Made by a program: the position numbers and the translations under genes. The notes below the pieces were generated by a model, which did no database searches, was not told the origin of the DNA, and saw only the letters and a list, made by a program, of their open reading frames with translations. From Brumimicrobium sp964346075 (GTDB lineage Bacteria; Bacteroidota; Bacteroidia; Flavobacteriales_D; Crocinitomicaceae), in the NCBI GenBank assembly GCA_964346075.1, contig CAYFTH010000014.1:1-38875 (forward strand): a stretch of 38,875 nucleotides of DNA. The letters are read 5' to 3'. Shown one piece after another: positions 1-8,000 of the stretch (position 1 is the first letter of the stretch; the number at the start of each line of letters is the position of its first letter).

Positions 1-665
1 TCGGCATCCTGCAAATAAGAACTGATCAGTGCGTCGTAAATAGGGCCGAGCGCAGTAATATCCCGATGTTCATTGTAATGCTGAATAATTTCTGGCATTC
101 CCCCCAGTAGGGCATATGTATGAAAAGTCCGTAACAATTCCTTTTCAGCGTAACTTTCTAGCGGAGTTTTCTGGTATTCCTCGAGCAGTTGATCTTCTCC
201 TGTTGCTTTTAGAAATTCTTCAAAAGAAACGGGGCGCAATACTTTGTATTCTACGCGTCCTACTGGAAAGGTAAGGTTTTTGCCCAAAAGGGTTTCCAGC
301 ATACTTCCCGCTGCAATAACTGCAAGGTCAGGCATTTCTTCCTTGAAATAACGCAAAAGGTTAACTACTTCTGGGGATTCCTGAATTTCATCAATAAATA
401 AAAGGGTGTTTTCTAACGCATCCAATCGCATTCGCTTTTCGAGAAAAATGCGCGTGGTTAATTGATCGATGTCTGAGAAATCTTCAAATAGTTGGGCGTC
501 TTTGGGTCGCTCCAGGTTAATGTAAATGTATTGCTCGAATTGTTCTCCAAATTCATGGATAAGTGTTGTTTTACCTACTTGTCGAGCCCCACGAATAACC
601 AATGGCTTGCGCGATGAAGATCTGCGCCATTGTTCAAGTGCTTTTATTTGTGTACGATAAAACAT
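1..665 (-). CDS. AAA family ATPase with DUF4143 (partial, C-terminus off the left edge)
   Basis: The first 221 residues are visible; the gene runs off the window edge. The start is the ATG at 663-665, giving MFYRTQIKALEQWR. Walker A is GARQVGKTT at residues 26-34 and Walker B is LLFIDE at about 88-93, followed by IQESPEVV and the sensor-like VIAAGSMLE (about 116-124). The stretch FPVGRVEYKVLRPVSFEEFL is typical of AAA_14/DUF4143 ATPases, which are widespread in bacteria and of uncertain cellular role. The missing part would be most of the DUF4143 domain. It lies on the same strand as the oxidoreductase upstream but is separated from it by 144 bp carrying a promoter box and a 33-bp-period repeat array, so it is probably transcribed alone. 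The family call is firm; the function is not known. Confidence 0.88.
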   Translation of the reverse strand, partial: MFYRTQIKALEQWRRSSSRKPLVIRGARQVGKTTLIHEFGEQFEQYIYINLERPKDAQLFEDFSDIDQLTTRIFLEKRMRLDALENTLLFIDEIQESPEVVNLLRYFKEEMPDLAVIAAGSMLETLLGKNLTFPVGRVEYKVLRPVSFEEFLKATGEDQLLEEYQKTPLESYAEKELLRTFHTYALLGGMPEIIQHYNEHRDITALGPIYDALISSYLQDA

Positions 666-686
666 TTTGTTCTCTTCTTTTAAAAA

Positions 687-694
687 CAAATATA
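687..694 (-). promoter_or_regulatory. -7 promoter box of the AAA/DUF4143 ATPase gene
   Basis: On the minus strand this reads TATATTTG, a perfect match to the Bacteroidota -7 consensus TAnnTTTG, 21 bp before the ATG at 665. No TTTG or TTG lies at the usual -33 distance; that place is taken by the nearest copy of the 12-bp repeat (708-719). This suggests an activator or an alternative sigma factor acts through the repeats. Confidence 0.5.
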
Positions 695-707
695 CAGAAT
701 TATTATT

Positions 708-806
708 AAAGTAAGGGTTAATTGTACCCTTTTTACACCTAAAGTAAGGGTTGTTTTTTGTGTTTCACCACCCAAAGTAAGGGGTCTTTATTCTCAACAA
801 ACAAGT
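708..806. repeat. Three 12-bp direct repeats with exact 33-bp period
   Basis: AAAGTAAGGGTT occurs at 708-719 and 741-752, and AAAGTAAGGGGT at 774-785. The starts are exactly 33 bp apart, about three helical turns, so bound proteins would lie on nearly the same DNA face. The intervening 21-bp stretches are only weakly alike. The first repeat also forms a small inverted repeat with the following bases (AAGGGT at 713-718, ACCCTT at 726-731). The array fills the gap between the oxidoreductase stop and the ATPase promoter and looks like an operator. Confidence 0.75.
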
Positions 807-809
807 TTA

Positions 810-1787
810 TTACCAATTCACCACTACTTTCCCAGTAGATTTTCCAGACTCTAAAAATGCATGAGCATCTGCGATTTTATCAGCAGAATACGACGCTCCC
901 ACTTTAGGATCAACCTCATCATTCAATGCTTTTTGTACTACTGATTTTAAACAAAACTCCATTGTGTAGGGTTTGTAGTCACCTACCTTCAACATGTTCA
1001 CTCCAATAACACTTTTAGAGCGCATCATGAGCGTAATTGGAATAATAATACCCATTTTTCGAACAAAATTTAAAGTGGAAAAGATTCCCCACTTTTTTCC
1101 AGATCGTTCACTTCCTCCAAACAAGAGTAGTTTCCCTCCATTCCCTAAAAGCTTCCAGTCTTTTTTAAACGTTGATCCGGCAACAGGATTAAATGAAACA
1201 TCGATGCGTTCTCTTTTTAAAACACGTTGAATCTGATCGGCGTAATCGTGTTTATTGTAGTTGATAATATGGTCAACTCCCATTTCTTCCAGATATTCCT
1301 TTTTGCTATCACTTCCTGTTTTTGCGAATAGGGTAACACCCTTACCTTTTAGAAGTTGAATCAGTGCGGTTCCAACTCCTCCTGCTGCCGCGTGAACTAA
1401 TACTTTATCGCCCTTTTGCACGGTCGTAGCAACATGGGACATGTAAAATGCAGTAACGTATTGCGTAGCCAAACAAAGTGCTTTTCCTCCGTCGTAATCA
1501 CCGATCTCAGCAACCGCTAAATGCTTGGTGTTTACGTGCCTCGCATATCCGCCAAATCGGGTGAATGCCACGACTCTCTTTCCAAGCAAGTCTTTTGAAG
1601 CCTCCTTTCCCAGGTCTACTATTTTACCAACAACCTCATATCCTATCACACAGGGCAACGGTGGAGCTTCGCGATATAATCCGTTCCGTGCCATGACATC
1701 TGCGTAGTTCAAACCAAAGGATTCTACTTCGATCTGAACCTCATCATCCTCCAACGATGGTAGTGTTATTTCTTTCTCCTCAAATGC
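810..1787 (-). CDS. Medium-chain reductase/dehydrogenase, quinone oxidoreductase-like (N-terminus lost in gap)
   Basis: 325 residues are visible, starting at AFEEKEITLPSLEDDEV next to the N gap; perhaps 20-30 N-terminal residues are missing. NYADVMARNGLY and CVIGYEVVG belong to the GroES-like domain of zinc-independent MDR enzymes. VLVHAAAGGVGTALIQLLK is the NADP-binding Rossmann fold, and the C-terminal STGKVVVNW closes the fold as in VAT-1/quinone oxidoreductase relatives. No structural zinc Cys cluster is seen. Such enzymes reduce quinones or enones with NADPH; the substrate here cannot be told. The frame continues through the Ns into the rsmI fragment by chance only: these are two genes, not a fusion. 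Confidence 0.85.
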   Translation of the reverse strand, partial: AFEEKEITLPSLEDDEVQIEVESFGLNYADVMARNGLYREAPPLPCVIGYEVVGKIVDLGKEASKDLLGKRVVAFTRFGGYARHVNTKHLAVAEIGDYDGGKALCLATQYVTAFYMSHVATTVQKGDKVLVHAAAGGVGTALIQLLKGKGVTLFAKTGSDSKKEYLEEMGVDHIINYNKHDYADQIQRVLKRERIDVSFNPVAGSTFKKDWKLLGNGGKLLLFGGSERSGKKWGIFSTLNFVRKMGIIIPITLMMRSKSVIGVNMLKVGDYKPYTMEFCLKSVVQKALNDEVDPKVGASYSADKIADAHAFLESGKSTGKVVVNW

Positions 1788-1887
1788 NNNNNNNNNNNNN
1801 NNNNNNNNNNNNNNNNNNNNNNNNNNNNNNNNNNNNNNNNNNNNNNNNNNNNNNNNNNNNNNNNNNNNNNNNNNNNNNNNNNNNNNN
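1788..1887. other. Assembly gap, 100 N
   Basis: A run of exactly 100 N, the usual placeholder for a scaffold gap of unknown length. It must hide the last 100 or so residues of RsmI and the first 20-30 of the oxidoreductase, so the true distance is well over 100 bp if the scaffolding is right. Confidence 0.97.
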
Positions 1888-2261
1888 GGAAACCCACTTC
1901 CCACGATTGCTGGCAATACAGCAGAGGGGCCGGGCAATGGTATCACTTCGATATCATTGGCGATACATTCTCTCACGAGCAAAAACCCCGGGTCTGATAT
2001 AGCAGGAGTTCCGGCATCAGATACAACCGCAGCAGTTTGACCCAATTTGATTTTTCCCACTACACTTTCCAATGTCTTGTGCTCATTGTGAATGTGGTGT
2101 GATTGAAGATTGCTCTCTATCTCGTACTTCTGCAAAAGCCGCTTAGTTGTCCGCGTATCTTCGGCTAAAATAAAGTCGACTTCTTTTAGTACGTTGATCG
2201 CGCGAATCGTAATGTCTTCAAGGTTTCCAATGGGTGTTGGAACTACATATAATTTACTCAT
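1888..2261 (-). CDS. rsmI: 16S rRNA (cytidine(1402)-2'-O)-methyltransferase, N-terminal fragment
   Basis: 124 N-terminal residues are present of a protein usually about 220-285 long. The order of motifs is that of RsmI: MSKLYVVPTPIGNLEDITIRA at the start, then ILAEDTRTTKRLL, HNEHKT, VVSDAGTPAISDPG and VIPLPGPSAV. The SDAGTPAISDPG block forms part of the S-adenosylmethionine site in the tetrapyrrole-methylase fold. The enzyme 2'-O-methylates C1402 in the ribosomal decoding centre. The rest is lost in the adjacent 100-N gap. The start lies 8 bp after the stop of the RDD gene, so the two are probably cotranscribed. Confidence 0.93.
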
Positions 2262-2269
2262 AGAATTGG

Positions 2270-3064
2270 TTATCTGGTCAGTACGACGTAATCGTTCAGT
2301 ACTGTTTTCAAAAACTTTAACTTCTTTTTAGGCAATTCCGTTAGCTGGAGATCTTTCGCAATTTTTTCTGCCAAAGCAATAGCGAGTTTTTTGGTCTGCT
2401 CATTGCGATATTTTTCAACTCGTGAAATCGTGTTTTTTACGAACATCATATCGTCGTCAGTATACATGGTCACATTTGAATAAGTCGGCGTATAATTCTG
2501 ATCCGATTTAATCGACAGCACATCCTGAATTGAAAAAGAACGACTCGGACGTTTTCTAGTGACCACTGTATTGGCCATAAAATCACCAATTCTCTGATTC
2601 TTTAGGGACACAGCGGCAATTAGAATATCGAAAAAAGCTGATGCGATGAGAAGCAGAATACCTCCACTGGCAAACAAAATAATATAAAATTCGATGGGCC
2701 GAAAAATCCAGCGGGTAAAATAATCTCGAAATTTTGCGTTTTCTCCGTTGGTTTTAGTCACGCGTACTCCAACGGCCATTTTACCTACTGTTTGACCCTT
2801 TGTGAGGTACTCCATCAGGGGAGTATAGAGCACAAATGGAAGATATACCACAATCATAAAAAAAATAACCCATAGATCCAGACTTTCCCAGTCTCCAATA
2901 CGAAAAGCTGAAGTAAAGATGGCGCCCATTATTAATGTCATTATAATAAAATAAGCTACCATTATAATAACATCAAGCAACACAGCAACAATACGCTGAC
3001 CAACAGATGCGAGTTCTACATCAATGGGTACATTATGTTCTGTTCTGAGTTGAAGTGTTCTCAT
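2270..3064 (-). CDS. RDD family membrane protein
   Basis: 264 residues. Hydrophobic segments lie at about residues 26-52, 65-85 and 125-155, matching the RDD family. The N-terminal QRIVAVLLDVIIM supplies the R and D, followed by LTKGQTVGKMAVGVRV and NQRIGDFMANTVVTR, both family hallmarks. About 75 residues after the last membrane segment form a charged, probably cytoplasmic tail with many Lys and Glu. RDD proteins are inner-membrane proteins of mostly unknown function, with some linked to Na+/H+ exchange. It stops 8 bp before rsmI. The upstream 99 bp separate it from the next gene, so it may have its own promoter. Confidence 0.88.
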   Translation of the reverse strand: MRTLQLRTEHNVPIDVELASVGQRIVAVLLDVIIMVAYFIIMTLIMGAIFTSAFRIGDWESLDLWVIFFMIVVYLPFVLYTPLMEYLTKGQTVGKMAVGVRVTKTNGENAKFRDYFTRWIFRPIEFYIILFASGGILLLIASAFFDILIAAVSLKNQRIGDFMANTVVTRKRPSRSFSIQDVLSIKSDQNYTPTYSNVTMYTDDDMMFVKNTISRVEKYRNEQTKKLAIALAEKIAKDLQLTELPKKKLKFLKTVLNDYVVLTR

Positions 3065-3163
3065 ACTGTTTTAACGTATGCTAAAATAAATAAATATTTG
3101 AGATTTTTTCAGAAAGACAAAGCCACCATAGAAGAATGTTGAACTCACCTTTACCCTAAAAAC

Positions 3164-3682
3164 TTAATTTCTACGATTCCACTTGAAGTTGCGGTTATTA
3201 ACCAGCGTGAAGCGCAAATTAACAAAAAGTGTATTGGTTGCCGTAAAGGCATCTGCAGAAGTAAGCAACATATAACCAGCTCTGATGTGAAAACCAAAAA
3301 CTTTATAGCCTACTACTGGAGAAACCCCATAGCGCTCTTCCTCGAAATTCGATCGCATACAAACATCTACACCGTAAGTTAAATCAAAACGACTTGGTTT
3401 GTGCCAGTATCCACTGTTGATTTGTAGTGCATTATTGGGAAAATTATAACCAAGTCCGAGATGAACGGCATGCGTTTTGGTCTTTTTAAGACGAATATCT
3501 TTGAATTGAGCCTCCATACCAATTTCTCCCACTGTAAAGCGTCCTTGCTGCACCCCAAAATAAGGCCCAAGCTTCCGCACATGCGGGTCTAACAAGGGTT
3601 TTTTATCCTTTTGGGCAACGATTGTGCCTCCACTTGAGAATAGTAGGAGTATCAATATATACACAAGAAATCCGCTTTTCAT
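3164..3682 (-). CDS. Secreted or outer-membrane hypothetical protein, beta-barrel-like
   Basis: 172 residues, no family recognised. Residues 1-23 form a signal peptide ending VAQ, with cleavage likely before KDKKP. The remainder alternates hydrophobic and polar residues with many aromatics (LGPYFGVQQG, HLGLGYNFPN, YGVSPVVGYKVFGFHIRAGYMLL, LFVNLRFTLV), as in small outer-membrane beta-barrels. It ends in basic residues rather than the usual terminal Phe. It starts 6 bp after the CvpA stop, so the two are probably cotranscribed, though no functional link is evident. Confidence 0.7.
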   Translation of the reverse strand: MKSGFLVYILILLLFSSGGTIVAQKDKKPLLDPHVRKLGPYFGVQQGRFTVGEIGMEAQFKDIRLKKTKTHAVHLGLGYNFPNNALQINSGYWHKPSRFDLTYGVDVCMRSNFEEERYGVSPVVGYKVFGFHIRAGYMLLTSADAFTATNTLFVNLRFTLVNNRNFKWNRRN

Positions 3683-3688
3683 GATTCG

Positions 3689-4330
3689 TTATTGTGTTTG
3701 AAGCGAGTCTTTTGCACTTTTGAGCGCTTTTAAATCCTCTAAGGTAATCCCCAAACTATCTGCAGTGTTTTTTAATCGCCTGGCATCTTCTAACGTTACA
3801 TCTTTTCCATCGAACAACTCCCCATTCACGTTGTTTTTCATCCAGATTGAACTCTCTTCAATAGCAGGTATTGTTGCAGATGCCGTGATCTTTACAGGTT
3901 CATAAAGTAATGAATTCGACTTAATATCCTGCGGTATAAAGTCACCACGTTCATCATAAGTTTCCAGCAGGATAATTAAAATACTTAAGGTATAAATCAT
4001 TTTAATCACGCCAAAAAGTAATCCAAACACCTTATTGATAGGACTAAGGTTGACCACCTTAAGCATGCGTTCGACCATTTTTCCAGCGAAAAAAACCATA
4101 GCGCCTACGGCCAAAAAGGTAAGTGTGAACGCGACAACAGGTAAATATTTTCCTTCAATGTCGATATTCTCTTTAATAAGTTGAGAGGTCCAGTCAGAGA
4201 AATGAACACCAGCGTATATCCCTACAAGCAACGCAAGCAGCGTAAAGACTTCAATCACGAGCCCCTTCCTAAAACCTACCCAGGCAGCATACAAGGCAGG
4301 CACGATAATAATAATATCGACGAAGTTCAT
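3689..4330 (-). CDS. CvpA family membrane protein
   Basis: 213 residues. It opens MNFVDIIIIVPALYAAWVGF and continues RKGLVIEVFTLLALLVGIYAG, the CvpA signature of a short first helix followed by a Gly/Arg-rich turn. Hydrophobic segments lie at about residues 5-20, 27-46, 65-85 and 100-122. The C-terminal 80 residues are soluble and end in a charged, probably helical tail. CvpA of E. coli is needed for colicin V production and envelope stress tolerance; the molecular role is unclear. A -7 box sits only 5 bp before the ATG. Confidence 0.88.
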   Translation of the reverse strand: MNFVDIIIIVPALYAAWVGFRKGLVIEVFTLLALLVGIYAGVHFSDWTSQLIKENIDIEGKYLPVVAFTLTFLAVGAMVFFAGKMVERMLKVVNLSPINKVFGLLFGVIKMIYTLSILIILLETYDERGDFIPQDIKSNSLLYEPVKITASATIPAIEESSIWMKNNVNGELFDGKDVTLEDARRLKNTADSLGITLEDLKALKSAKDSLQTQ

Positions 4331-4335
4331 TAAAA

Positions 4336-4343
4336 CAAATTTA
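4336..4343 (-). promoter_or_regulatory. -7 box of the CvpA gene
   Basis: Minus-strand TAAATTTG, a perfect TAnnTTTG match, followed by TTTTA and the ATG at 4330. At the usual spacing transcription would begin at or next to the start codon, giving a leaderless mRNA. No clear -33 element is visible. Confidence 0.5.
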
Positions 4344-4518
4344 AGCGGATCAGATCATCGAATGCAGCATTATATCGTGATTTTACTAACAACGCATATT
4401 GGAAAGATTGTACGGATTATTAAACAGCCCCCCTTCAGTAACAAAAAGAGTCCTTCATGATTAAAAGAACCGCTTTAGACGAAACCAATAAAAACGAGGC
4501 TAACAATTGAAATTCCGC

Positions 4519-4526
4519 TATATTTG
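4519..4526 (+). promoter_or_regulatory. -7 box of the MsbA-type exporter gene
   Basis: TATATTTG, a perfect -7 consensus, ends 6 bp before the ATG at 4533. It overlaps an in-frame TTG at 4524, which argues against that codon being the start. The mRNA would be leaderless or nearly so. Confidence 0.5.
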
Positions 4527-4532
4527 TCCCGG

Positions 4533-6374
4533 ATGAAACAGTTAACGACCATATTTAAGGCAACATTTGTCTATAAAGGACGCGCGCTGGCTACTATATT
4601 CTTCAACTTGCTCTTCGTAATCTTCAATTTGATTTCACTCGTACTTTTCGTTCCCTTTTTACAAGTTATCTTTCCAAGTGATGATACCGAACTAGTGCTG
4701 ACGGAACCAGTTTACGACGGTGAAGGAATCGGTGGTTTCGTCGATTATGTTTCGAAATATTTCGACTACTTTATGAGCACGATGGCGCAGGAAGATCCCA
4801 AATATGCATTGATGTTCGTCTGCGTGTCGGTGGTTATCGCATTTTTCCTCAAAAGCCTGTTTCGCTACCTGGCGATTTATCATCAGTCACAACTGCGCAT
4901 GGCGGTGGTGCGAGACTACAGGAATCAACTCTTTGAAAAATCGATGCGTTTGCCGGTTTCGTTTTTTACTGAAGAAAAAAAAGGAGACTTAATGTCACGG
5001 ATGAACGGTGATGTCAATGAAATTGAAATTGCTGTGGTTGCCGTATTAGAATTGATTTTTCGCGACCCCATTTCGGTGCTGATTACCGTAGGTGTTCTCA
5101 TTTACTGGAGTCCGGCTTTGACGCTCTTCTCTTTTATCCTGCTCCCGCTGTCGGCATTGATTATTACACAAATTGGGAAGAGTTTAAAACGAACAGCCAA
5201 TAAAGGGCAGAAGCAACTGGGAGTTGTCTTTTCTTTTCTGGATGAGTACCTGGGAGGAATTCGAATTGTTAAGGCATTCAACGCGACAAAAGATGCAGTG
5301 AATAAATTTAAAGCCATCAATCTTCACCATCAGCGACTACTGACGCGCGCTTTTCGGAAACGCGATTTGAGCTCTCCCCTGAATGAGTTTTTAGGTGCTG
5401 TCGTCATGATTCTCATCGTCTGGTACGGTGGCACGATGATCCTGGACGGTGAAGCGGGGGCAGCTTTTACAGGAAAACAGTTCATAGGATTTATAATTGT
5501 TTTTTCTCAGCTGCTCGTCCCTGTTCAAAACATTGCTAAAAATATGGCCAACTTGAGCAAAGCGCGGGCATCGCAAGACCGCATTGAGGAAATTCTTTCA
5601 CTGGATGAGAAAATAGAAGATCCAGCGCATCCTAAAGAGATTGCTCCGCTGCAAGATAAAATTACTTTTGATCAAGTTGCTTTTGCTTACCGAAAAGAAA
5701 ATGTGCTGGAGAACATCAGCTTTGAACTGGAAAAGGGAAAAACGGTGGCGCTCGTGGGAGAGTCGGGGAGCGGAAAATCAACAATTGCCGATTTGCTGCC
5801 GCGATTTTACGATGTAAATGAAGGTGCGATTGTCTACGACGGAACGAATATCAAATCATTTCGCTCTTATGATTTGCGCAAGCAGATGGGGATGGTGAGT
5901 CAGGAATCCATTTTATTCAACGACACCGTATTCAACAACATTGCCTTTGGTATGCAAAACGTTACTGAAGAATCTGTTATTCAAGCTGCTAAAGTTGCCA
6001 ATGCACACCGTTTTATCATGAGTTTGGAAGAAGGTTATCAAACCAATATTGGTGAACGGGGAAATAAACTTTCAGGAGGACAAAAGCAGCGCGTGAGTAT
6101 TGCTCGTGCAGTACTTAAAAATCCACCGATCATGATTCTCGACGAGGCGACCTCCGCGCTTGATACAGAAAGTGAGAAACTGGTTCAGGAGGCGCTGGAT
6201 GAGTTGATGAAAAACAGAACTTCACTGGTGATTGCTCACCGCCTCAGCACCATCAAGAATGCCGACCTCATTCTCGTGCTCAGTGATGGGAAAATTGTAG
6301 AGCGCGGCACGCATGAAACGCTTTTTCAGCAAAAAGGATTGTATTACAAGCTGAGCTCGATGCAGGAACTTTGA
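4533..6374 (+). CDS. ABC transporter, fused permease and ATPase, MsbA/lipid-exporter type
   Basis: 613 residues from the ATG at 4533; an in-frame TTG three codons earlier lies inside the -7 box and is less likely. The N-terminal half is a type-I exporter domain with six membrane helices (first at about residues 15-45, last near 300-330). The ATPase half has Walker A GESGSGKST (409-417), signature LSGGQ (513-517), Walker B IMILDEATSALD with D537 and E538, and the switch histidine in AHRLST at 569. Length and layout fit half-transporters that work as homodimers, such as MsbA, which flips lipid A across the inner membrane. A drug exporter cannot be ruled out. It is a single-gene unit, divergent from cvpA. 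Confidence 0.9.
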   Translation: MKQLTTIFKATFVYKGRALATIFFNLLFVIFNLISLVLFVPFLQVIFPSDDTELVLTEPVYDGEGIGGFVDYVSKYFDYFMSTMAQEDPKYALMFVCVSVVIAFFLKSLFRYLAIYHQSQLRMAVVRDYRNQLFEKSMRLPVSFFTEEKKGDLMSRMNGDVNEIEIAVVAVLELIFRDPISVLITVGVLIYWSPALTLFSFILLPLSALIITQIGKSLKRTANKGQKQLGVVFSFLDEYLGGIRIVKAFNATKDAVNKFKAINLHHQRLLTRAFRKRDLSSPLNEFLGAVVMILIVWYGGTMILDGEAGAAFTGKQFIGFIIVFSQLLVPVQNIAKNMANLSKARASQDRIEEILSLDEKIEDPAHPKEIAPLQDKITFDQVAFAYRKENVLENISFELEKGKTVALVGESGSGKSTIADLLPRFYDVNEGAIVYDGTNIKSFRSYDLRKQMGMVSQESILFNDTVFNNIAFGMQNVTEESVIQAAKVANAHRFIMSLEEGYQTNIGERGNKLSGGQKQRVSIARAVLKNPPIMILDEATSALDTESEKLVQEALDELMKNRTSLVIAHRLSTIKNADLILVLSDGKIVERGTHETLFQQKGLYYKLSSMQEL

Positions 6375-6463
6375 GTCAGCTGCCAGTCCTAGAATGGAAA
6401 CGCTGTCATTTCACTATTTCTTTTTTGTTGCTCTGGTGTCGAAGTCCAACGGTATAGCATGGA

Positions 6464-6847
6464 TTAGCTTGATGCCAGAAACTGGATCGTGCTCTTTTTT
6501 ACATCAACAAAGACGGGCTCACTAAAATCACCACAAACGGTTAATATATTGTTGTGATGATGTGCAGCCTTCATAATTTGGTCGCGATCAAAAAAGAGTG
6601 TTGAGGAATGCTTCTCCTCTTCAATAGTGGCAAGTACAGGCTCACCATTAAATTCACAGTCCCAATGAACTTCGTCCCGGATTTCTGCATGAATTAATTC
6701 GATATAGACCTCCTTCGAAAAAGCAATAAAATTGAGTTGTCCAAAATCAAAAACAAGTCGCAAAATGCCGTCTTGCGTAAACGCTCCTTTTGATGTTATT
6801 CCACAGTCTTCCCATGTAACCGGACCACGCCGTTTCAGGACAATCAT
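6464..6847 (-). CDS. Small hypothetical protein
   Basis: 127 residues from the ATG at 6847, chosen because AAGGAAGT lies just upstream. An upstream in-frame ATG at 6889 would add 14 residues (MRAVQLHNIEKKGS). No family recognised. The protein is soluble, has no signal peptide or membrane segment, and is acidic in the middle. It is rich in beta-type segments (LRLVFDFGQLNFIAF, VYIELIHAEI) with three consecutive His (MKAAHHHNN). It lies between the exporter and the heme operon with its own flanking gaps; no neighbour suggests a function. Confidence 0.55.
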   Translation of the reverse strand: MIVLKRRGPVTWEDCGITSKGAFTQDGILRLVFDFGQLNFIAFSKEVYIELIHAEIRDEVHWDCEFNGEPVLATIEEEKHSSTLFFDRDQIMKAAHHHNNILTVCGDFSEPVFVDVKKSTIQFLASS

Positions 6848-6981
6848 ACTTCCTTTTTTCTCAATATTATGTAGCTGTACTGCTCGCATTTTACATTACT
6901 TTTTTCATGATCACAATGAAAAAAATGAGTCATCTTCCACAAAACTACGTTGAATGAGGTAAAAAAAAGATGACAATTCTC

Positions 6982-7022
6982 ATTCCTTACTCCATTTTTT
7001 ATCAGTTGATGAGGTAAGGAAT
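6982..7022 (-). terminator. Possible terminator after the heme-uptake operon
   Basis: A perfect 9-bp inverted repeat, ATTCCTTAC (6982-6990) and GTAAGGAAT (7014-7022), with a 23-nt loop lies 12 bp after the last stop of the operon. On the minus strand a run of eight T (6961-6968) follows about 13 nt later. The long loop and the distance to the T-run make this a weak case. Confidence 0.35.
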
Positions 7023-7034
7023 CAACAACGGCTT

Positions 7035-8000
7035 TCACAACTGTTGAAATTCAAAAGTAGGAGCTCCTTTGTTGCCGGCTTCATCGTAAAAGTCGATAAA
7101 ACGCAGTTTGTAGAAAAATCCTTCTCGATCCTGTATGACAAAAAGTTGGTCGCTGTCTACTTCATAACCGTTTCCCGTAAACGTCTTCCAGTTATACCCC
7201 AACACATTGCGGTTTTTCTCTAATATTAATTCCGAAGCGTATTCCTGATCGACATCCTTAAAATCAATTCCTTCTTCAACCTGAAGTGCACGGGTTTTGG
7301 AGTCGTTTAACAGACATCCCGTAACCAAATACGGTGTTTCTTCGGGTTCGTAAAAAATATGCGTGTACTGGGTAAAAATCAAGTCCCAGCTTTCTCGGGG
7401 TGGTGCAATATCCGCGATCGCTCCCGTTTCGAGATTAAAATGTGTGTAATTGAAAGCTTCATTCCTGGGAACAGTAATCGTAGTTCCATCAGTCGACTGC
7501 AATGGGCCAAACGTAATGGTGAACTCATCAGAATTGGCGTTATTGAGTTGTAGTTTTCTCATTCCCTCATGTGAGCCGTCGGGGGCATACCCTCGATCGA
7601 TAATAAAAACTTCATTTTTTTTCCAGCCATTCAGCGCAGTGGAGTCCAGATTTCCACTGGGCATATCGATTTTTTTGTTTATTGTAAAACCAACTGTGTC
7701 TGTAATTGCATTAAAACTGTATTGATCTGTAGGTAATGCATACATCATTTTAGAGGAATTCAACACCACATTGTGTGCCGAATCACAGCAAGTAAAACCG
7801 AGGTCCCAGTCAGTTTTAGGGTTTCTGCCTACCTCCTGATTCGTTCCCAGGTCGAAATAAATCTGCCATTTGTAATCGGCGTCCATGGTTACGGTTTGCG
7901 TAGTTAAATCTCCAGGTGTTTTTGGTTGAATGGGTCGTTCTTCTTTCAAACAGCTGGCAAAAAAAACTGTTAACGCGATCACTAGCCTTGTCTTACTCAT
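7035..8000 (-). CDS. HmuY-like heme-binding lipoprotein
   Basis: 321 residues from the ATG at 8000. The frame is open 45 codons further, but that part lies inside the receptor gene. MSKTRLVIALTVFFASC is a lipoprotein signal with lipidated Cys17; the following LKEE resembles the Lys-acidic export signal of surface-exposed Bacteroidota lipoproteins. Repeated beta segments (DWDLGFTCCDS, GMRKLQLNNA, SWDLIFTQYTH, GYNWKTFTGNGYEVDSDQ, FFYKLRFIDFYDEAG) match the HmuY family, which takes heme from host or environmental hemoproteins and passes it to a TonB-dependent receptor. The start overlaps the receptor stop by 8 bp (ATGAGTAA), so translation is probably coupled. It is a clear paralog of the T9SS-sorted protein at the head of the operon. 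Confidence 0.85.
   Translation of the reverse strand: MSKTRLVIALTVFFASCLKEERPIQPKTPGDLTTQTVTMDADYKWQIYFDLGTNQEVGRNPKTDWDLGFTCCDSAHNVVLNSSKMMYALPTDQYSFNAITDTVGFTINKKIDMPSGNLDSTALNGWKKNEVFIIDRGYAPDGSHEGMRKLQLNNANSDEFTITFGPLQSTDGTTITVPRNEAFNYTHFNLETGAIADIAPPRESWDLIFTQYTHIFYEPEETPYLVTGCLLNDSKTRALQVEEGIDFKDVDQEYASELILEKNRNVLGYNWKTFTGNGYEVDSDQLFVIQDREGFFYKLRFIDFYDEAGNKGAPTFEFQQL

Noticed and set aside
708..806. Possible minimal CRISPR array (three evenly spaced repeats)
   Set aside because: Repeat units are only 12 bp, the 21-bp intervals are short and partly alike, and no cas gene is present. A promoter operator fits better.
4524..4532. TTG start for the ABC exporter
   Set aside because: The codon lies within the TATATTTG promoter box; the ATG at 4533 is preferred.
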